Source: Pseudoalteromonas prydzensis (GTDB lineage: Bacteria > Pseudomonadota > Gammaproteobacteria > Enterobacterales > Alteromonadaceae). From it: a stretch of DNA of 64,000 nucleotides. The notes under the pieces were generated by a model. That model did no database searches and was not told the origin of the DNA. It saw nothing but the letters and a program-made list of their open reading frames with translations. Positions 1-9,521 of the stretch are shown piece by piece (the stretch's first letter is position 1; the number at the start of each line of letters is the position of its first letter). Position numbers and translations under genes: made by a program. The stretch is taken from positions 248,001 to 312,000 of the forward strand of contig NZ_BDDT01000003.1 of assembly GCF_001661495.1 (NCBI RefSeq), given 5' to 3'.

Positions 1-1
1 A

Positions 2-175
2 AATAAGACCTCGATTGTCATTGCGCACCGTTTATCGACGATTGAAAATAGTGATCGAATTTATGTCATTGATAACGGTCAGGTAATTGAAAGCGGCGAC
101 CATAAATCATTACTGGAAAAAGACGGTACCTATTCTGCTTTATGCAAAATGCAATTTGGTGAACAAGGTGAGTAA
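2..175 (+). CDS. msbA: Lipid A export ATP-binding/permease MsbA, C-terminal end (partial)
   Basis: This is the last 57 codons of an ABC exporter nucleotide-binding domain. The frame opens at the window edge with an H-loop ([13 protein letters not shown], switch His at about residue 9 of the fragment), followed by the [11 protein letters not shown] segment typical of the end of these ATPases. The stop is TAA at 173-175. MsbA flips lipid A-core across the inner membrane. The assignment rests on the fragment plus the adjoining lpxK, because msbA-lpxK is a conserved pair; the 5' part lies outside the window. The lpxK start overlaps its last codons by 8 nt, which suggests translational coupling. 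Confidence 0.85.
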   Translation, partial: NKTSIVIAHRLSTIENSDRIYVIDNGQVIESGDHKSLLEKDGTYSALCKMQFGEQGE

Positions 176-1148
176 AATAGAACAAAGCTGGTATCAAGGT
201 ATCAGTTTACTCACTATTTTACTGCTGCCATTGAGTTTACTGTTTTGGTTGCTAAGCACGCTTCGCCGCGCGGCATATAAAATCGGCTTATTTAAAGCTT
301 ACATTAGCCCAGTACCTGTTATTGTGGTTGGTAATATTAGTGTTGGCGGTAATGGTAAAACACCTTTTGTGATCTGGCTGGTTAGTTACCTACAACAGCA
401 AAACTTAAAAGTAGGGGTGATCAGTCGCGGTTATGGTGGTCATAGTGAATGTTATCCACTAAGCGTTACAGCAACGACCAGCCCGGCGAGTGCAGGTGAT
501 GAACCGGTGTTAATACAGCGTAGACTAGGATGTCCTGTAGTCGTTGGGCCAAACCGAGAAGCGAATATTAAGCAGTTACTTGCCGAGCACTCACTTGATG
601 TCATAGTTTCTGATGATGGTATGCAACATTATAAAATGGCCAGAGCCATTGAGTGCTGCATTGTCGATAGTCAACGACGTTTCGGTAATGGTTTTATTAT
701 GCCAGCGGGGCCACTTCGAGAAACTCAGGCACGTTTAAAATCAGTTGATTTAGTGATTGAAAATGGCGGGGATAACCCTTTCAACTATCAACTGAAAAGT
801 GCAGCGCTATTGACTGTTGCCAACGCAGTTACTGCGCAAACTCCTTTACTTGAAGGACATGCTGTTAGCGCAATAGGAAACCCACAACGTTTTGAGAATA
901 GCCTACGAGAGCAGGGTATATCTCTATTAAGTTGCCATCATTATCGTGATCACTATGCTTACAGTGCTACAGATTTTGCACAATTTAATGATGAAATAGT
1001 GTTTATGACAGAAAAAGATGCGGTAAAATGCCAATCATTTGCAAAACCAACGTGGTATTTTTTACCTGTTGATGCAGAGCCCTCTGCAGCGGTGGTTACA
1101 AAATTAAATTTATTACTAAAAGAAAAAGGGATCCTCGATGGCCTTTGA
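168..1148 (+). CDS. lpxK: Tetraacyldisaccharide 4'-kinase LpxK
   Basis: LpxK phosphorylates the 4' position of the lipid A disaccharide precursor at the inner membrane. The protein is 326 residues from a GTG at 168, close to the family's usual length (about 330). I prefer that start because it overlaps the msbA stop by 8 nt and is followed by [10 protein letters not shown], a normal LpxK N-terminus; the longer open frame back to 87 runs inside msbA. An N-terminal hydrophobic helix ([19 protein letters not shown]) is followed by a P-loop, [12 protein letters not shown], near residues 55-66, and then by the SRGYGG and SDDGMQH motifs of the family. The stop overlaps the next gene by 11 nt. Confidence 0.95.
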   Translation: MSKIEQSWYQGISLLTILLLPLSLLFWLLSTLRRAAYKIGLFKAYISPVPVIVVGNISVGGNGKTPFVIWLVSYLQQQNLKVGVISRGYGGHSECYPLSVTATTSPASAGDEPVLIQRRLGCPVVVGPNREANIKQLLAEHSLDVIVSDDGMQHYKMARAIECCIVDSQRRFGNGFIMPAGPLRETQARLKSVDLVIENGGDNPFNYQLKSAALLTVANAVTAQTPLLEGHAVSAIGNPQRFENSLREQGISLLSCHHYRDHYAYSATDFAQFNDEIVFMTEKDAVKCQSFAKPTWYFLPVDAEPSAAVVTKLNLLLKEKGILDGL

Positions 1149-1335
1149 TACAAAGTTACTTGAAATAATTGCCTGTCCTGTATGTAAAGGCAAATTACGT
1201 TTAGACAAAGAAAATAATGAACTGATCAGCACGGCTGCAAAGCTTGCTTACCCAATTCGCGATGATATCCCAGTGCTACTTGAAAACGAAGCACGTGAGT
1301 TATCACAGCAAGAGATTGAAACGTGGAATTCGTAG
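1138..1335 (+). CDS. Trm112-like protein (YcaR family)
   Basis: A 65-residue protein with an N-terminal [14 protein letters not shown] segment holding a CxxC pair, and a conserved [11 protein letters not shown] block, which together are typical of the UPF0434/Trm112p family. In E. coli the homologue ycaR sits between lpxK and kdsB, exactly as here. Its biochemical role is unknown; eukaryotic Trm112 activates methyltransferases, but that cannot be carried over. Only one CxxC is visible, so the zinc-binding of larger relatives may not apply. It overlaps lpxK by 11 nt and kdsB by 13 nt, so the three are surely co-translated. Confidence 0.9.
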   Translation: MAFDTKLLEIIACPVCKGKLRLDKENNELISTAAKLAYPIRDDIPVLLENEARELSQQEIETWNS

Positions 1336-2096
1336 TTGTAATTCCCGCGCGTTACGCGTCTAGCCGATTACCGGGTAAGCCATTAGCGGATATTTGTGGC
1401 AAACCGATGATCCAACACGTGTACGAAAAAGCAATGGCAGCGGGGGCAAGTAAAGTGGTTATTGCAACCGATCATCAAAAAGTGTTCGATGCGGTAAGTT
1501 TATTCACTAAAGATGTATTAATGACCAGTGAAGACCATCAGTCGGGCACTGAACGCCTTGCCCAAGTGATGGAGTTACTGGCATTAGCTGATGATACAAT
1601 TGTTGTTAACGTACAAGGCGATGAGCCGTTGTTAGCTTCAGAAAATGTAGCGCAAGTTGCTGCATTGCTTGCAGATTCGTCTGCGCCAATGGCGACTTTA
1701 AGTGTTGCCATTGATGACATCGCAGAAGTACTCAACCCTAATGCTGTAAAAGTGGTTAGCGATATCAATAAAAATGCTTTGTATTTTTCTCGTGCTAGCA
1801 TTCCTTTTGATCGCAGTAACATGATGGATGCCGCAAATAACCATCAGCTAAATACCGCGAACTACCAACGTCATGTGGGTATTTATGCTTATAGAGCAGG
1901 GTTTATTAAGCAATACATTAAATTAGCACCTTCGCCGCTTGAGCAACTAGAATCATTAGAGCAGTTACGCGTACTTTACCATGGTCATCAAATTAAAATT
2001 GAGCAAGCGCAGATTGCGCCTCATGCTGGGGTTGATACACCGGAAGATTTAGCGCGTGTCGTAAGTTACTTAGAAAGTAAAGCTGCGAGTGAATAA
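1323..2096 (+). CDS. kdsB: 3-deoxy-manno-octulosonate cytidylyltransferase (CMP-KDO synthetase)
   Basis: KdsB activates KDO with CTP to give CMP-KDO, the donor for the inner core of LPS, in the cytoplasm. It has 257 residues; family members are about 250. The nucleotide-binding N-terminus reads [17 protein letters not shown] (residues 4-20), followed by the ATDH segment and [10 protein letters not shown] near residue 100, a sugar-nucleotidyltransferase signature. The ending [13 protein letters not shown] is typical. The start ATG at 1323 lies inside the end of the Trm112-like gene, and the stop overlaps the following pseudouridine synthase by 8 nt. Confidence 0.96.
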   Translation: MEFVVVIPARYASSRLPGKPLADICGKPMIQHVYEKAMAAGASKVVIATDHQKVFDAVSLFTKDVLMTSEDHQSGTERLAQVMELLALADDTIVVNVQGDEPLLASENVAQVAALLADSSAPMATLSVAIDDIAEVLNPNAVKVVSDINKNALYFSRASIPFDRSNMMDAANNHQLNTANYQRHVGIYAYRAGFIKQYIKLAPSPLEQLESLEQLRVLYHGHQIKIEQAQIAPHAGVDTPEDLARVVSYLESKAASE

Positions 2097-2760
2097 GCCC
2101 ACATTAACTGTGCATGCTCAGCATGAAGATTTTTATATCTTAGAAAAGCCAGCAGGCCTAAATTTTCACAGCGAAGATGGCCCAGGTTTTGTGGTACTTG
2201 CTGAGCAACAGCTAAATGAAAAACTCTATGCGGTGCACCGCTTAGATAAAGTGACGTCTGGTTTGATTATCTTAGCGCGTAGCAGTGTTGCAGCCGCTGA
2301 GTTTACACGTTTATTCACAGCACATCAGGTTGATAAGTTTTATTTGGCTTTATCTGATAGTAAGCCAAAGAAAAAGCAAGGCTGGGTAAAAGGTGATATG
2401 GCTAAATCTCGCCGTAGTAGCTTCAAACTATTAAAAAGTCTTCAAAACCCGGCGATCACCCGTTTTTATTCGCTCAGTATTGCGGCTAACTTACGTGGCT
2501 TCATTTTAAAGCCCTATTCGGGGAAAACCCATCAATTACGGGTTGCTTTAAAAAGTTTAGCGGCGCCTATTTTAGGTGATTCACTTTATGGTGGAGGCTC
2601 TGCAGAACGTACCTATTTGCATGCCTATGCACTTAGCTTTGAGTGGCAAAATCAACAGCACCTGTATGTGTGTAAACCTGATTGTACAACACTGTTTGGA
2701 CAATTAATTGAACACGAAAATTTTCACACATGGCAACAGCCATGGCAATTGGATTGGTAA
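2089..2760 (+). CDS. RluA-type pseudouridine synthase (TIGR01621-like)
   Basis: A 223-residue RNA pseudouridine synthase. The catalytic-loop motif HRLDKVTSGLIILA, with its Asp nucleophile, lies near residues 50-63. The KPYSGKTHQLRVALKSLAAPILGDSLYGG block of the RluA superfamily follows near 155. There is no N-terminal S4 domain, so it belongs to the short, single-domain branch; the target RNA cannot be read from sequence. It starts at GTG 2089, overlapping kdsB by 8 nt, and ends one base before tcdA. Its place at the end of a lipid A/KDO operon is a matter of gene order only and says nothing about function. Confidence 0.85.
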   Translation: MNKPTLTVHAQHEDFYILEKPAGLNFHSEDGPGFVVLAEQQLNEKLYAVHRLDKVTSGLIILARSSVAAAEFTRLFTAHQVDKFYLALSDSKPKKKQGWVKGDMAKSRRSSFKLLKSLQNPAITRFYSLSIAANLRGFILKPYSGKTHQLRVALKSLAAPILGDSLYGGGSAERTYLHAYALSFEWQNQQHLYVCKPDCTTLFGQLIEHENFHTWQQPWQLDW

Positions 2761-3561
2761 ATGACAGACTCGGTAACCGATATTCGTTTTGGTGGTATAA
2801 AACGCTTATATGGACAACAACAATTTGCATGGCTGCAAAATGCACACTTTTGTGTCATTGGCATCGGTGGTGTTGGCTCTTGGGCCGCCGAAGCATTAGC
2901 AAGAACGGGAGTAGGAAAGCTTACGCTTATTGACCTTGATGATATTTGTGCAACGAACGTTAATAGGCAAATTCATGCCCTAACCGGCACGGTGGGTGAA
3001 GCGAAAGTTGAGGCGATGAAAACTCGTTGCGAGCTTATCAATCCAACATGTGAAATAACGATCATCGACGATTTTATTACCCTGGATAATATTGCTGAAC
3101 ATATTCAAAATTTTGATTATGTGATTGATTGTATTGATGCAGTAAAAGAAAAAGCGGCATTAATAGCACATTGTAAACGCAATAAAATACCAGTGATCAC
3201 CACCGGTGGCGCCGGTGGGCAAACCGATCCAAGCCAAATTACTTTTGGCGATGTGGCAAAATCTACCCAAGATCCTTTACTTGCGAAAGTGCGCTATATT
3301 CTGCGCAAACAGTACAATTTTAGTAGCAATCCCAAACGTAAATTTAATATCGACTGTGTGTATTCTACAGAGCAGCTGGTTTATCCTGGCTCAGATGGCA
3401 GTGTCTGTCATGCAAAACAAAATGCTGATGGTAGTATGAATATGGATTGTAATAATGGTTTTGGCTCAGTGACTATGATCACGGGCAGCTTTGGCTTTTT
3501 TGTAGCAGCTAAAGCGGTACGTAAATATTTAGACCGCTGCGCTCGGAACGTGAAAAGTTAG
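2761..3561 (+). CDS. tcdA: tRNA threonylcarbamoyladenosine dehydratase TcdA (CsdL)
   Basis: An E1/ThiF-like adenylating enzyme that cyclises t6A37 of tRNA to ct6A. It has 266 residues; E. coli TcdA is 268. The glycine-rich nucleotide site IGIGGVGSWAAEALARTG (about residues 36-53) and the following TLIDLDDICATNVNRQ segment carry the ATP-binding Asp and Arg. DYVIDCIDAVKEKAALI is typical of the family. A hydrophobic C-terminal stretch (VTMITGSFGFFVAAKAV) is also usual. It faces csdE and csdA, overlapping the csdE stop by 4 bp tail to tail. In E. coli CsdA and CsdE support TcdA, so the context agrees. Confidence 0.95.
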   Translation: MTDSVTDIRFGGIKRLYGQQQFAWLQNAHFCVIGIGGVGSWAAEALARTGVGKLTLIDLDDICATNVNRQIHALTGTVGEAKVEAMKTRCELINPTCEITIIDDFITLDNIAEHIQNFDYVIDCIDAVKEKAALIAHCKRNKIPVITTGGAGGQTDPSQITFGDVAKSTQDPLLAKVRYILRKQYNFSSNPKRKFNIDCVYSTEQLVYPGSDGSVCHAKQNADGSMNMDCNNGFGSVTMITGSFGFFVAAKAVRKYLDRCARNVKS

Positions 3562-3971
3562 CTTTTTTGCTGGGCCATGGTTTGAATACGCTCAACCATG
3601 GCCTTGATACCATTACCGCGGGATGGGCTCAAATGCTGAATAAGTCCTAACCGTTGAAATTCTGCAAAGGCATTGGTGTTTATCACTTGCTCTGGTGTTA
3701 GACCATTATATAAGGCTAACACAATGGCTAGTAAGCCTTTTACGATACGGGTATCAGAGTCGCCAACAATGACCAAGGTATTCTCTTCTAGGTCAAAGTC
3801 CAAATACATCCACACTTTACTTTCACAGCCAGGAACAAGGGCGTCATCGGTTTTTAATACTTCAGGCATAGCTGGTAATTGTTTGCCTAACAGCATTATT
3901 TCTCGGTATTTTTGTTGCCAAGCAGACGCATTGTCTAAGGACTGTGCTATTTCTTTAAACGTTTTAATCAT
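3558..3971 (-). CDS. csdE: Cysteine desulfuration protein, SufE family (CsdE)
   Basis: A sulfur acceptor that takes the persulfide from the cysteine desulfurase encoded just upstream and passes it on. It has 137 residues, the family's usual length. The acceptor cysteine is C49 in DALVPGCESKVW, the conserved loop of SufE/CsdE. The ending (LSPSRGNGIKAMVERI) is also typical. It starts 13 nt after csdA on the same strand, so the two form an operon. I call it CsdE rather than SufE because no sufBCD genes are present and tcdA lies next to it. Confidence 0.9.
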   Translation of the reverse strand: MIKTFKEIAQSLDNASAWQQKYREIMLLGKQLPAMPEVLKTDDALVPGCESKVWMYLDFDLEENTLVIVGDSDTRIVKGLLAIVLALYNGLTPEQVINTNAFAEFQRLGLIQHLSPSRGNGIKAMVERIQTMAQQKS

Positions 3972-3984
3972 GTCTTATCCGAAT

Positions 3985-5199
3985 TTAGTCTAATAACGCG
4001 ATGCACTCTTGCAAGGCTGCGATGAATAAATCAACGTCTTGGTGGTTATTATAGAATGCGAAGCTAGCACGAACACTGCCATTAATTCCTAAATGCTGCA
4101 TCAGTGGTTGTGCACAATGATGGCCACTGCGCACTGCGATGCCAAAACCATCCAACAAAGTGGCAATATCGTAAGGATGTTCATCCTTGTAATTAAAACT
4201 TAAGGTGCCAATATTGCTTTTTAGGTCGCTATAAATGGTGATCCCATCGATGGATTGCAGTTTTTTTGCGGCATAATTGAAAATTGCTTGTTCATGAGCA
4301 TATACATTAGTCGTATCTAATGCTTTCAAATACTCAATTGCGTGGGCAAAAGCAATCACCGCAGCGATATTTGGTGTGCCAGATTCAAACTTTGCCGGTG
4401 CTTGACGAAAAATTGTTTCTGTTAAAGTTACGGATTCAATCATTTCTCCACCGGTTTGATACACACTAAGACTATTTAATTGCTCATAACGTCCATATAA
4501 ACCGCCGAGACCCGTTGGACCGAGCATTTTATGCGCCGAAAAAACATAAAAATCGCAATCCAATTGTTGTAAATCAGGTTGTAAATGTAAAGCTGCCTGT
4601 GCGCCGTCAATAAGGGTAAGGGTATTTTGCTGTTTTGCTGCGTGTAAAATCGCTTCAAGTGGGGTGAGATTACCTAATGCGTTTGATGCATGGGTAATTG
4701 CAAGTACATTTGGCTTATGTAGCTCAATAAATTTAACACATTGCTGTGTATTAAAGCGGCCATCTTGCTGTAAAGGCAAAGCGAGCAGTGTTGCCCCAGT
4801 ACGTTTTGCAAGTTGCTGCCAAGGCACAATATTAGCGTGATGTTCTAAGGGAGAAATAATAATAACAGAATTGCTATTTAGTTGTTCAGTTAGGCCGTTA
4901 GCAACAAGGTTTACAGCTTCGGTTGCTCCCTTGGTCCAGACTAACTCATTGATGGCAATATTAAAAAATTCAGCTACAGTGGCTCTTGCCTGCTCATAGG
5001 CATGGGTGGCTTGCTCACTGAGTGTATGGCGGCCACGATGTACATTGGCATTGTTACGGGCATAAAATTGCTCAGTCGCTGCGATCACTGATAGTGGTTT
5101 TTGTGTAGTTGCTGCTGAATCAAGGTAAACCAGCGGTTGTTCGTTGATAAGTTGCGCCAAAGCTGGGAAGTCTGCACGGATTTTTTCTATATCAAACAT
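3985..5199 (-). CDS. csdA: Cysteine desulfurase CsdA (class II, PLP-dependent)
   Basis: CsdA removes sulfur from cysteine (or selenium from selenocysteine), leaving a persulfide on its active-site Cys. It has 404 residues. The PLP-lysine motif is VFSAHKMLGPTGLGGLYG, the substrate loop ESGTPNIAAVIAF is present, and the catalytic cysteine is C362 in RSGHHCAQPL, the short class II (SufS/CsdA) loop. The N-terminus, FPALAQLINEQPLVYLDSAATTQKP, is typical. It is the first gene of the csdA-csdE unit and ends 13 nt before csdE. It is a cytosolic enzyme. Confidence 0.94.
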   Translation of the reverse strand: MFDIEKIRADFPALAQLINEQPLVYLDSAATTQKPLSVIAATEQFYARNNANVHRGRHTLSEQATHAYEQARATVAEFFNIAINELVWTKGATEAVNLVANGLTEQLNSNSVIIISPLEHHANIVPWQQLAKRTGATLLALPLQQDGRFNTQQCVKFIELHKPNVLAITHASNALGNLTPLEAILHAAKQQNTLTLIDGAQAALHLQPDLQQLDCDFYVFSAHKMLGPTGLGGLYGRYEQLNSLSVYQTGGEMIESVTLTETIFRQAPAKFESGTPNIAAVIAFAHAIEYLKALDTTNVYAHEQAIFNYAAKKLQSIDGITIYSDLKSNIGTLSFNYKDEHPYDIATLLDGFGIAVRSGHHCAQPLMQHLGINGSVRASFAFYNNHQDVDLFIAALQECIALLD

Positions 5200-5285
5200 A
5201 ACGTTTCAACTTCTAACATAACAAGCCAAATTTAAAATGAGCGAGAATTGTAATCACTTTATGATTTTTCTCAAGGGCTGGACAC

Positions 5286-5313
5286 AAAAAAGGCCGCACA
5301 TGCGGCCTTTTTA
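5286..5313. terminator. Rho-independent terminator after gltA
   Basis: A G+C-rich inverted repeat, AAAAAGGCCGC with GCGGCCTTTTT, around a 4-nt loop (ACAT). A-runs and T-runs flank both sides, so it could work in both directions. It lies 15 nt past the gltA stop on the minus strand. Confidence 0.85.
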
Positions 5314-5327
5314 GCATTAAATAACGC

Positions 5328-6614
5328 TTAACGCTTGTCAGTTGCTACGTAGTCACGGTGAGTGTGACCAGTATAAAGCTGACGTGGACGGCTGATCTTA
5401 TGACCAGGTTGAGAAAGCATCTCATCCCAGTGCGTGATCCAACCTACAGTACGCGCCATTGCGAAGATCACAGTGAACATGCTAGTCGGAATACCGATTG
5501 CTTTTAAGATAATACCTGAGTAGAAATCTACGTTAGGGTAAAGTTTCTTTTCAACAAAGTATGGGTCTTCAAGCGCAATTTGCTCAAGCTTCATCGCGAT
5601 ATCAAGCAATGGATCTTGAATGTTAAGTTCAGCTAACACTTCGTGACACGTTTGACGCATTACGGTTGCGCGTGGGTCGAAGTTTTTGTAAACACGGTGA
5701 CCAAAGCCCATAAGACGGAACGGATCCGCTTTATCTTTTGCTTTAGCAACGTATTCATCAATGCGGTCAACTGAACCAATTTCTTCTAACATGTTTAAAC
5801 ATGCTTCGTTAGCGCCGCCGTGCGCAGGGCCCCATAGTGACGCGATACCCGCTGCAATACATGCATATGGGTTTGCACCTGAAGAACCAGCTAAACGTAC
5901 AGTAGACGTTGATGCATTTTGTTCGTGATCAGCGTGTAGCATAAAGATTTTATCCATTGCTTTTGCTGTAACTGGGTTCACTTTGTATTCTTCGGCCGGA
6001 ACAGAGAACATCATGTGTAAGAAGTTTTCTGCGTAGCTTAAATCATTACGTGGGTAAACAAATGGTTGACCTACGTTATATTTATATGCCATTGCTGCGA
6101 TAGTTGGTAACTTAGCAACAAGTTTAATTGCACTGGTTTTACGCTGTGTTGCATCAGTGATATCAAGGTCTTCATGGTAAAAAGACGATAATGCACCTAC
6201 TACACCACATAGCATTGCCATAGGGTGAGCGTCGAAACGGAAGCCTTGGAAAAAGTTTGCAATTTTTTCATCAAGCATAGTGTTATGCGTAACTTGTTGA
6301 GCAAAATCAGCATATTGTTCTTTCGTAGGTAATTCACCATTTAATAGTAAGTAGCATAACTCAACGTAATCTGAGTCTTCTGCCAACTGCTCAATTGGGT
6401 AACCGCGATGCAGTAAAATACCTTTGCCGCCATCAATGTAAGTGATTGAAGATTCGCAAGAGCCAGTCGACATAAAGCCTGGATCATAGGTAAAGTGTCC
6501 GTGAGCACCTAATGTACGTACGTCAATTACATCTTGACCTGCAGTACCTTGGTAAATTGGAAGTTCGATTGGATCTAGACCATCAATATGGACTGTGGCT
6601 TTCTTATCCGCCAT
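5328..6614 (-). CDS. gltA: Citrate synthase (type II, hexameric)
   Basis: GltA condenses oxaloacetate and acetyl-CoA to citrate, the entry step of the TCA cycle. It has 428 residues, matching the Gram-negative type II enzyme. Visible active-site segments are [13 protein letters not shown] (His), the [11 protein letters not shown] loop (His), and the [13 protein letters not shown] segment carrying the catalytic Asp. It is transcribed away from sdhCDAB across a 408-bp shared promoter region. It ends in a terminator, so it is a single-gene unit. ATG at 6614 is preceded by an AGGAG-like site (AATAGGAGATAAAT on the minus strand). Confidence 0.97.
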   Translation of the reverse strand: MADKKATVHIDGLDPIELPIYQGTAGQDVIDVRTLGAHGHFTYDPGFMSTGSCESSITYIDGGKGILLHRGYPIEQLAEDSDYVELCYLLLNGELPTKEQYADFAQQVTHNTMLDEKIANFFQGFRFDAHPMAMLCGVVGALSSFYHEDLDITDATQRKTSAIKLVAKLPTIAAMAYKYNVGQPFVYPRNDLSYAENFLHMMFSVPAEEYKVNPVTAKAMDKIFMLHADHEQNASTSTVRLAGSSGANPYACIAAGIASLWGPAHGGANEACLNMLEEIGSVDRIDEYVAKAKDKADPFRLMGFGHRVYKNFDPRATVMRQTCHEVLAELNIQDPLLDIAMKLEQIALEDPYFVEKKLYPNVDFYSGIILKAIGIPTSMFTVIFAMARTVGWITHWDEMLSQPGHKISRPRQLYTGHTHRDYVATDKR

Positions 6615-7022
6615 CTATTTATCTCCTATTAAGATAACAACTCTGATTGTTATGTTCTGAATCTGTTTAAGCACATTCTTTTCATTTTAACGTGAAAGAG
6701 GGGGTTAAAGTCAATTTTTATAAACATTATGCACAAATGTATAATAAATATTCTGACGGGATTAAATATTATACCATTGGCTAATTCGCAAACATCTCTA
6801 ACTAAACAAGAATTGTAAAAAGACCTTTGGCTATATATACTATCGAAGGTTTTATACCGTATTGTCTGTAGGTAAATGTAATTTTTGCAGCTAATTTTGC
6901 ATAAATGTGAACTTTGTTGCTAAAAAGAGCTTTGCTTAGATAGTTCCATCAGAAAATCGTTTTCTGGTGGGTTAAGAAAAACAAGTAGATGAGCTCCTAG
7001 TGGGCAAGATGGGCAAGTAACT
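6615..7022. promoter_or_regulatory. Divergent gltA / sdhC control region
   Basis: 408 bp with no gene. It must hold promoters for both gltA (minus) and sdhC (plus). A minus-strand TTGACT (6709-6714) with a TAAAAT (6684-6689) is a possible gltA promoter, but the 19-bp spacing is long. A TGTGA half site lies at 6906-6910, but I cannot see a convincing full CRP site. A hairpin at 6946-6970 lies in the likely sdhC leader. Activation and repression of the two TCA units from this shared region is likely but is inferred only from gene layout. Confidence 0.6.
6946..6970 (+). other. Hairpin in the sdhC leader
   Basis: CCATCAGAAAA and TTTTCTGGTGG form an 11-bp stem, with one G-U pair, around a TCG loop. 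It lies 52 nt before the sdhC start. No T-run follows, so it is not a standard terminator. It could be an RNA-stability element, a small-RNA target or an operator. Confidence 0.5.
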
Positions 7023-7400
7023 GTGAAAAAGCAAAGACCTGTAAATCTAGATCTAACAACTATATCTATGCCGGCAGCGGCTAAAGCATCAATTTTTCAC
7101 CGCGTCACCGGTGTTGCATTATTTTTTGCTTTAACGTTTGTCATTTGGGCTTGGTCAGAGTCTCTTTCTTCAGCTGAAGGTTTTGAATTCGTCAAGGGTC
7201 TGTTTAGCGGATTCATTGCCAAATTTATTGCTTGGGGCACCATTTCTGTATTGGCATATCACCTTATCGGTGGTATTCGTCATATCATTATGGATATGGG
7301 ACATTGGGAAGAACTTGAATCAGGTAACCTCAGCGCTAAAATTGCAATGGCACTCGGCGTTGTGGCTTCTGTATTAGCAGGGGTGTGGATATGGTTTTAA
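7023..7400 (+). CDS. sdhC: Succinate dehydrogenase cytochrome b556 subunit SdhC
   Basis: A membrane anchor of complex II that binds heme b and ubiquinone. It has 125 residues starting at GTG 7023 (KKQRPVNLDLTTISMPAAAKASIFHRVTG). The SIFHRVTG motif (residues 23-30) holds the Ser and Arg of the quinone pocket, and the second-helix heme ligand His lies in AYHLIGGIRHIIMD. Three membrane helices are visible. It is first in sdhCDAB and overlaps sdhD. Confidence 0.95.
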   Translation: MKKQRPVNLDLTTISMPAAAKASIFHRVTGVALFFALTFVIWAWSESLSSAEGFEFVKGLFSGFIAKFIAWGTISVLAYHLIGGIRHIIMDMGHWEELESGNLSAKIAMALGVVASVLAGVWIWF

Positions 7401-7738
7401 ATCAAGCAACTCTAAAACGTGACGGCATACAAGATTATGTTTCGTTACGTACCACGGCACTAGTAATTACCGCATATGCGATTTTTATTATTGGCTACTT
7501 CTTATGTACACCAGAAGTCACTTTCGAAGCATGGCAAGGCCTGTTTTCAAACCTAGCAATGAAAGGGTTCACACTAATTACCCTTGTTTGCATTATGGTT
7601 CATACCCGTATTGGCCTTTGGCAAGTACTGACTGACTACGTTAAATGCGCAAAATTGCGTGCTGTTTTAGGTTTTATTTTAAACCTAATGGCCGCTGCAT
7701 ACGTAGCAATTGGTCTAATCGTTCTATGGGGTGTTTAA
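7391..7738 (+). CDS. sdhD: Succinate dehydrogenase hydrophobic anchor SdhD
   Basis: The second membrane anchor of complex II, 115 residues from ATG 7391, with three helices. The heme ligand His and quinone-site Tyr/Asp lie in VHTRIGLWQVLTDYVK, which is nearly identical to the E. coli segment. I chose ATG 7391 over an in-frame GTG at 7385 because MVLN matches the E. coli start and a GCAGGGG sequence sits 7 nt upstream. It overlaps the sdhC end by 10 nt and stops directly before the sdhA GTG. Confidence 0.94.
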   Translation: MVLNQATLKRDGIQDYVSLRTTALVITAYAIFIIGYFLCTPEVTFEAWQGLFSNLAMKGFTLITLVCIMVHTRIGLWQVLTDYVKCAKLRAVLGFILNLMAAAYVAIGLIVLWGV

Positions 7739-9511
7739 GTGAAATATTCTGTTCGTGAATTTGATGCCGTGGTGATTGGCGCAGGTGGTGCGGGTATGCG
7801 CGCGGCACTTGCAATCACTGAATCAGGTAAAACCTGTGCACTTATCTCTAAAGTTTTCCCAACCCGTTCACACACTGTGTCTGCACAAGGTGGTATTACG
7901 GTTGCGCTGGGTAACTCACATGAAGATAACTGGGAATGGCACATGTACGATACGGTTAAAGGTTCCGATTTCATCGGTGACCAAGACGCTATCGAATATA
8001 TGTGTAAAACTGGCCCAGAAGCAATTACTGAATTAGAAAACATGGGTCTACCGTTTTCTCGTTTTGAAAATGGCCGTGTTTACCAACGTCCTTTCGGTGG
8101 TCAATCGAAAAACTTTGGTGGCGAGCAAGCAGCTCGTACAGCTGCTGCAGCTGACCGTACAGGTCATGCGTTATTACACCTTCTTTATCAGCAAAACGTT
8201 AAAAACAAAACCAATGTATTCTCTGAGTGGTATGCATTAGATTTAGTTAAAAACGATGATGGTAATGTAGTAGGTTGTACTGCTATCGATATTGAAACAG
8301 GCGAAGTTGTTTATTTCAAATCAAAAGCAGTGGTACTAGCAACGGGTGGTGCGGGTCGTATCTTCGCTTCAACCACTAATGCACATATTAACACTGGCGA
8401 CGGTGTTGGTATGGCAACACGTGCAGGCATTTCTATGCAAGATATGGAAATGTGGCAGTTCCACCCAACGGGTATTGCCGGTGCAGGTACGCTAGTAACG
8501 GAAGGTTGTCGTGGTGAAGGTGGTTATCTTTTAAATAAAGATGGCGAACGCTTCATGGAACGTTATGCACCGAATGCGAAAGACTTAGCGTCACGCGATG
8601 TTGTTGCCCGTTCAATGATGACAGAAATCCGTGAAGGTCGTGGTTGTGATGGTCCTTGGGGTCCACACATTAAGCTTAAGCTTGATCACTTAGGTGAAGA
8701 AACGCTTAACCTACGTCTACCAGGTGTATGTGACCTTGCTAAAACATTTGCTCACGTTGATCCTGCAAAAGAACCAATTCCAGTAATCCCTACTTGTCAC
8801 TATATGATGGGTGGTGTACCGACAAACGTAAATGGCCAAGCGCTACAAATCGATGCTAACGGCAACGAAAAAGTAGTTGAAGGTTTATTTGCTGTTGGTG
8901 AGATTGCCTGTGTGTCAGTGCACGGTGCAAACCGCCTAGGTGGTAACTCATTACTTGATTTAGTTGTATTTGGTCGCGCAGCGGGTAACTTCCTTGGTAC
9001 TTACTTAAATGATGTTGAAGTGTCTAAAGATGCTTCAGATTCAGATTTAGAAGCTGCGCTAGCTCGTTTCAATCGTTGGGAAAATTCAACGGCGGGCCAA
9101 GGCGAAGATCCAGTACAAATCAAGAAAGACCTACAGCAATGTATGCAACTTAACTTCTCGGTATTCCGTGAAGGTGAGTCAATGGCTGCTGGCCTTAAAG
9201 AGCTTAAAGAAATTCGTGAACGTCTGCAGCATGCACGTCTTGATGATAAATCATCAGACTTCAACACTGCACGTATCGAATGTCTAGAGTTAGATAACAT
9301 GATGGAAACAGCATACTCAACAGCAGTTGCTGCAAACTTCCGTACAGAAAGCCGTGGTGCACACTCTCGCTTTGACTTCCCAGATCGTGATGACGAAAAC
9401 TGGTTATGTCACTCAGTTTTCAATCCGGTAACGGATGAAATGAGCAAGCGTGATGTAAACTATGCGCCTAAACTGCGCGAAGCATTTCCACCTAAAGCAC
9501 GTACCTACTAG
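7739..9511 (+). CDS. sdhA: Succinate dehydrogenase flavoprotein subunit SdhA
   Basis: The catalytic FAD subunit that oxidises succinate to fumarate on the cytoplasmic face of the inner membrane. It has 590 residues; E. coli has 588. The dinucleotide fold [12 protein letters not shown] starts at residue 13, and the covalent FAD histidine is H45 in [11 protein letters not shown]. Substrate-site segments [23 protein letters not shown] and [13 protein letters not shown], and the [21 protein letters not shown] block, are present. The GTG start directly abuts the sdhD stop. sdhB follows 10 nt downstream. Confidence 0.97.
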   Translation: MKYSVREFDAVVIGAGGAGMRAALAITESGKTCALISKVFPTRSHTVSAQGGITVALGNSHEDNWEWHMYDTVKGSDFIGDQDAIEYMCKTGPEAITELENMGLPFSRFENGRVYQRPFGGQSKNFGGEQAARTAAAADRTGHALLHLLYQQNVKNKTNVFSEWYALDLVKNDDGNVVGCTAIDIETGEVVYFKSKAVVLATGGAGRIFASTTNAHINTGDGVGMATRAGISMQDMEMWQFHPTGIAGAGTLVTEGCRGEGGYLLNKDGERFMERYAPNAKDLASRDVVARSMMTEIREGRGCDGPWGPHIKLKLDHLGEETLNLRLPGVCDLAKTFAHVDPAKEPIPVIPTCHYMMGGVPTNVNGQALQIDANGNEKVVEGLFAVGEIACVSVHGANRLGGNSLLDLVVFGRAAGNFLGTYLNDVEVSKDASDSDLEAALARFNRWENSTAGQGEDPVQIKKDLQQCMQLNFSVFREGESMAAGLKELKEIRERLQHARLDDKSSDFNTARIECLELDNMMETAYSTAVAANFRTESRGAHSRFDFPDRDDENWLCHSVFNPVTDEMSKRDVNYAPKLREAFPPKARTY

Positions 9512-9521
9512 GAGCGAGACG

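Noticed and set aside
6900-6925. CRP site in the sdh leader
   Set aside because: Only a TGTGA half site is seen; the partner half is not convincing.
9462-9521. N-terminal extension of SdhB
   Set aside because: It overlaps sdhA; ATG 9522 has a good ribosome-binding site and gives the exact E. coli length.
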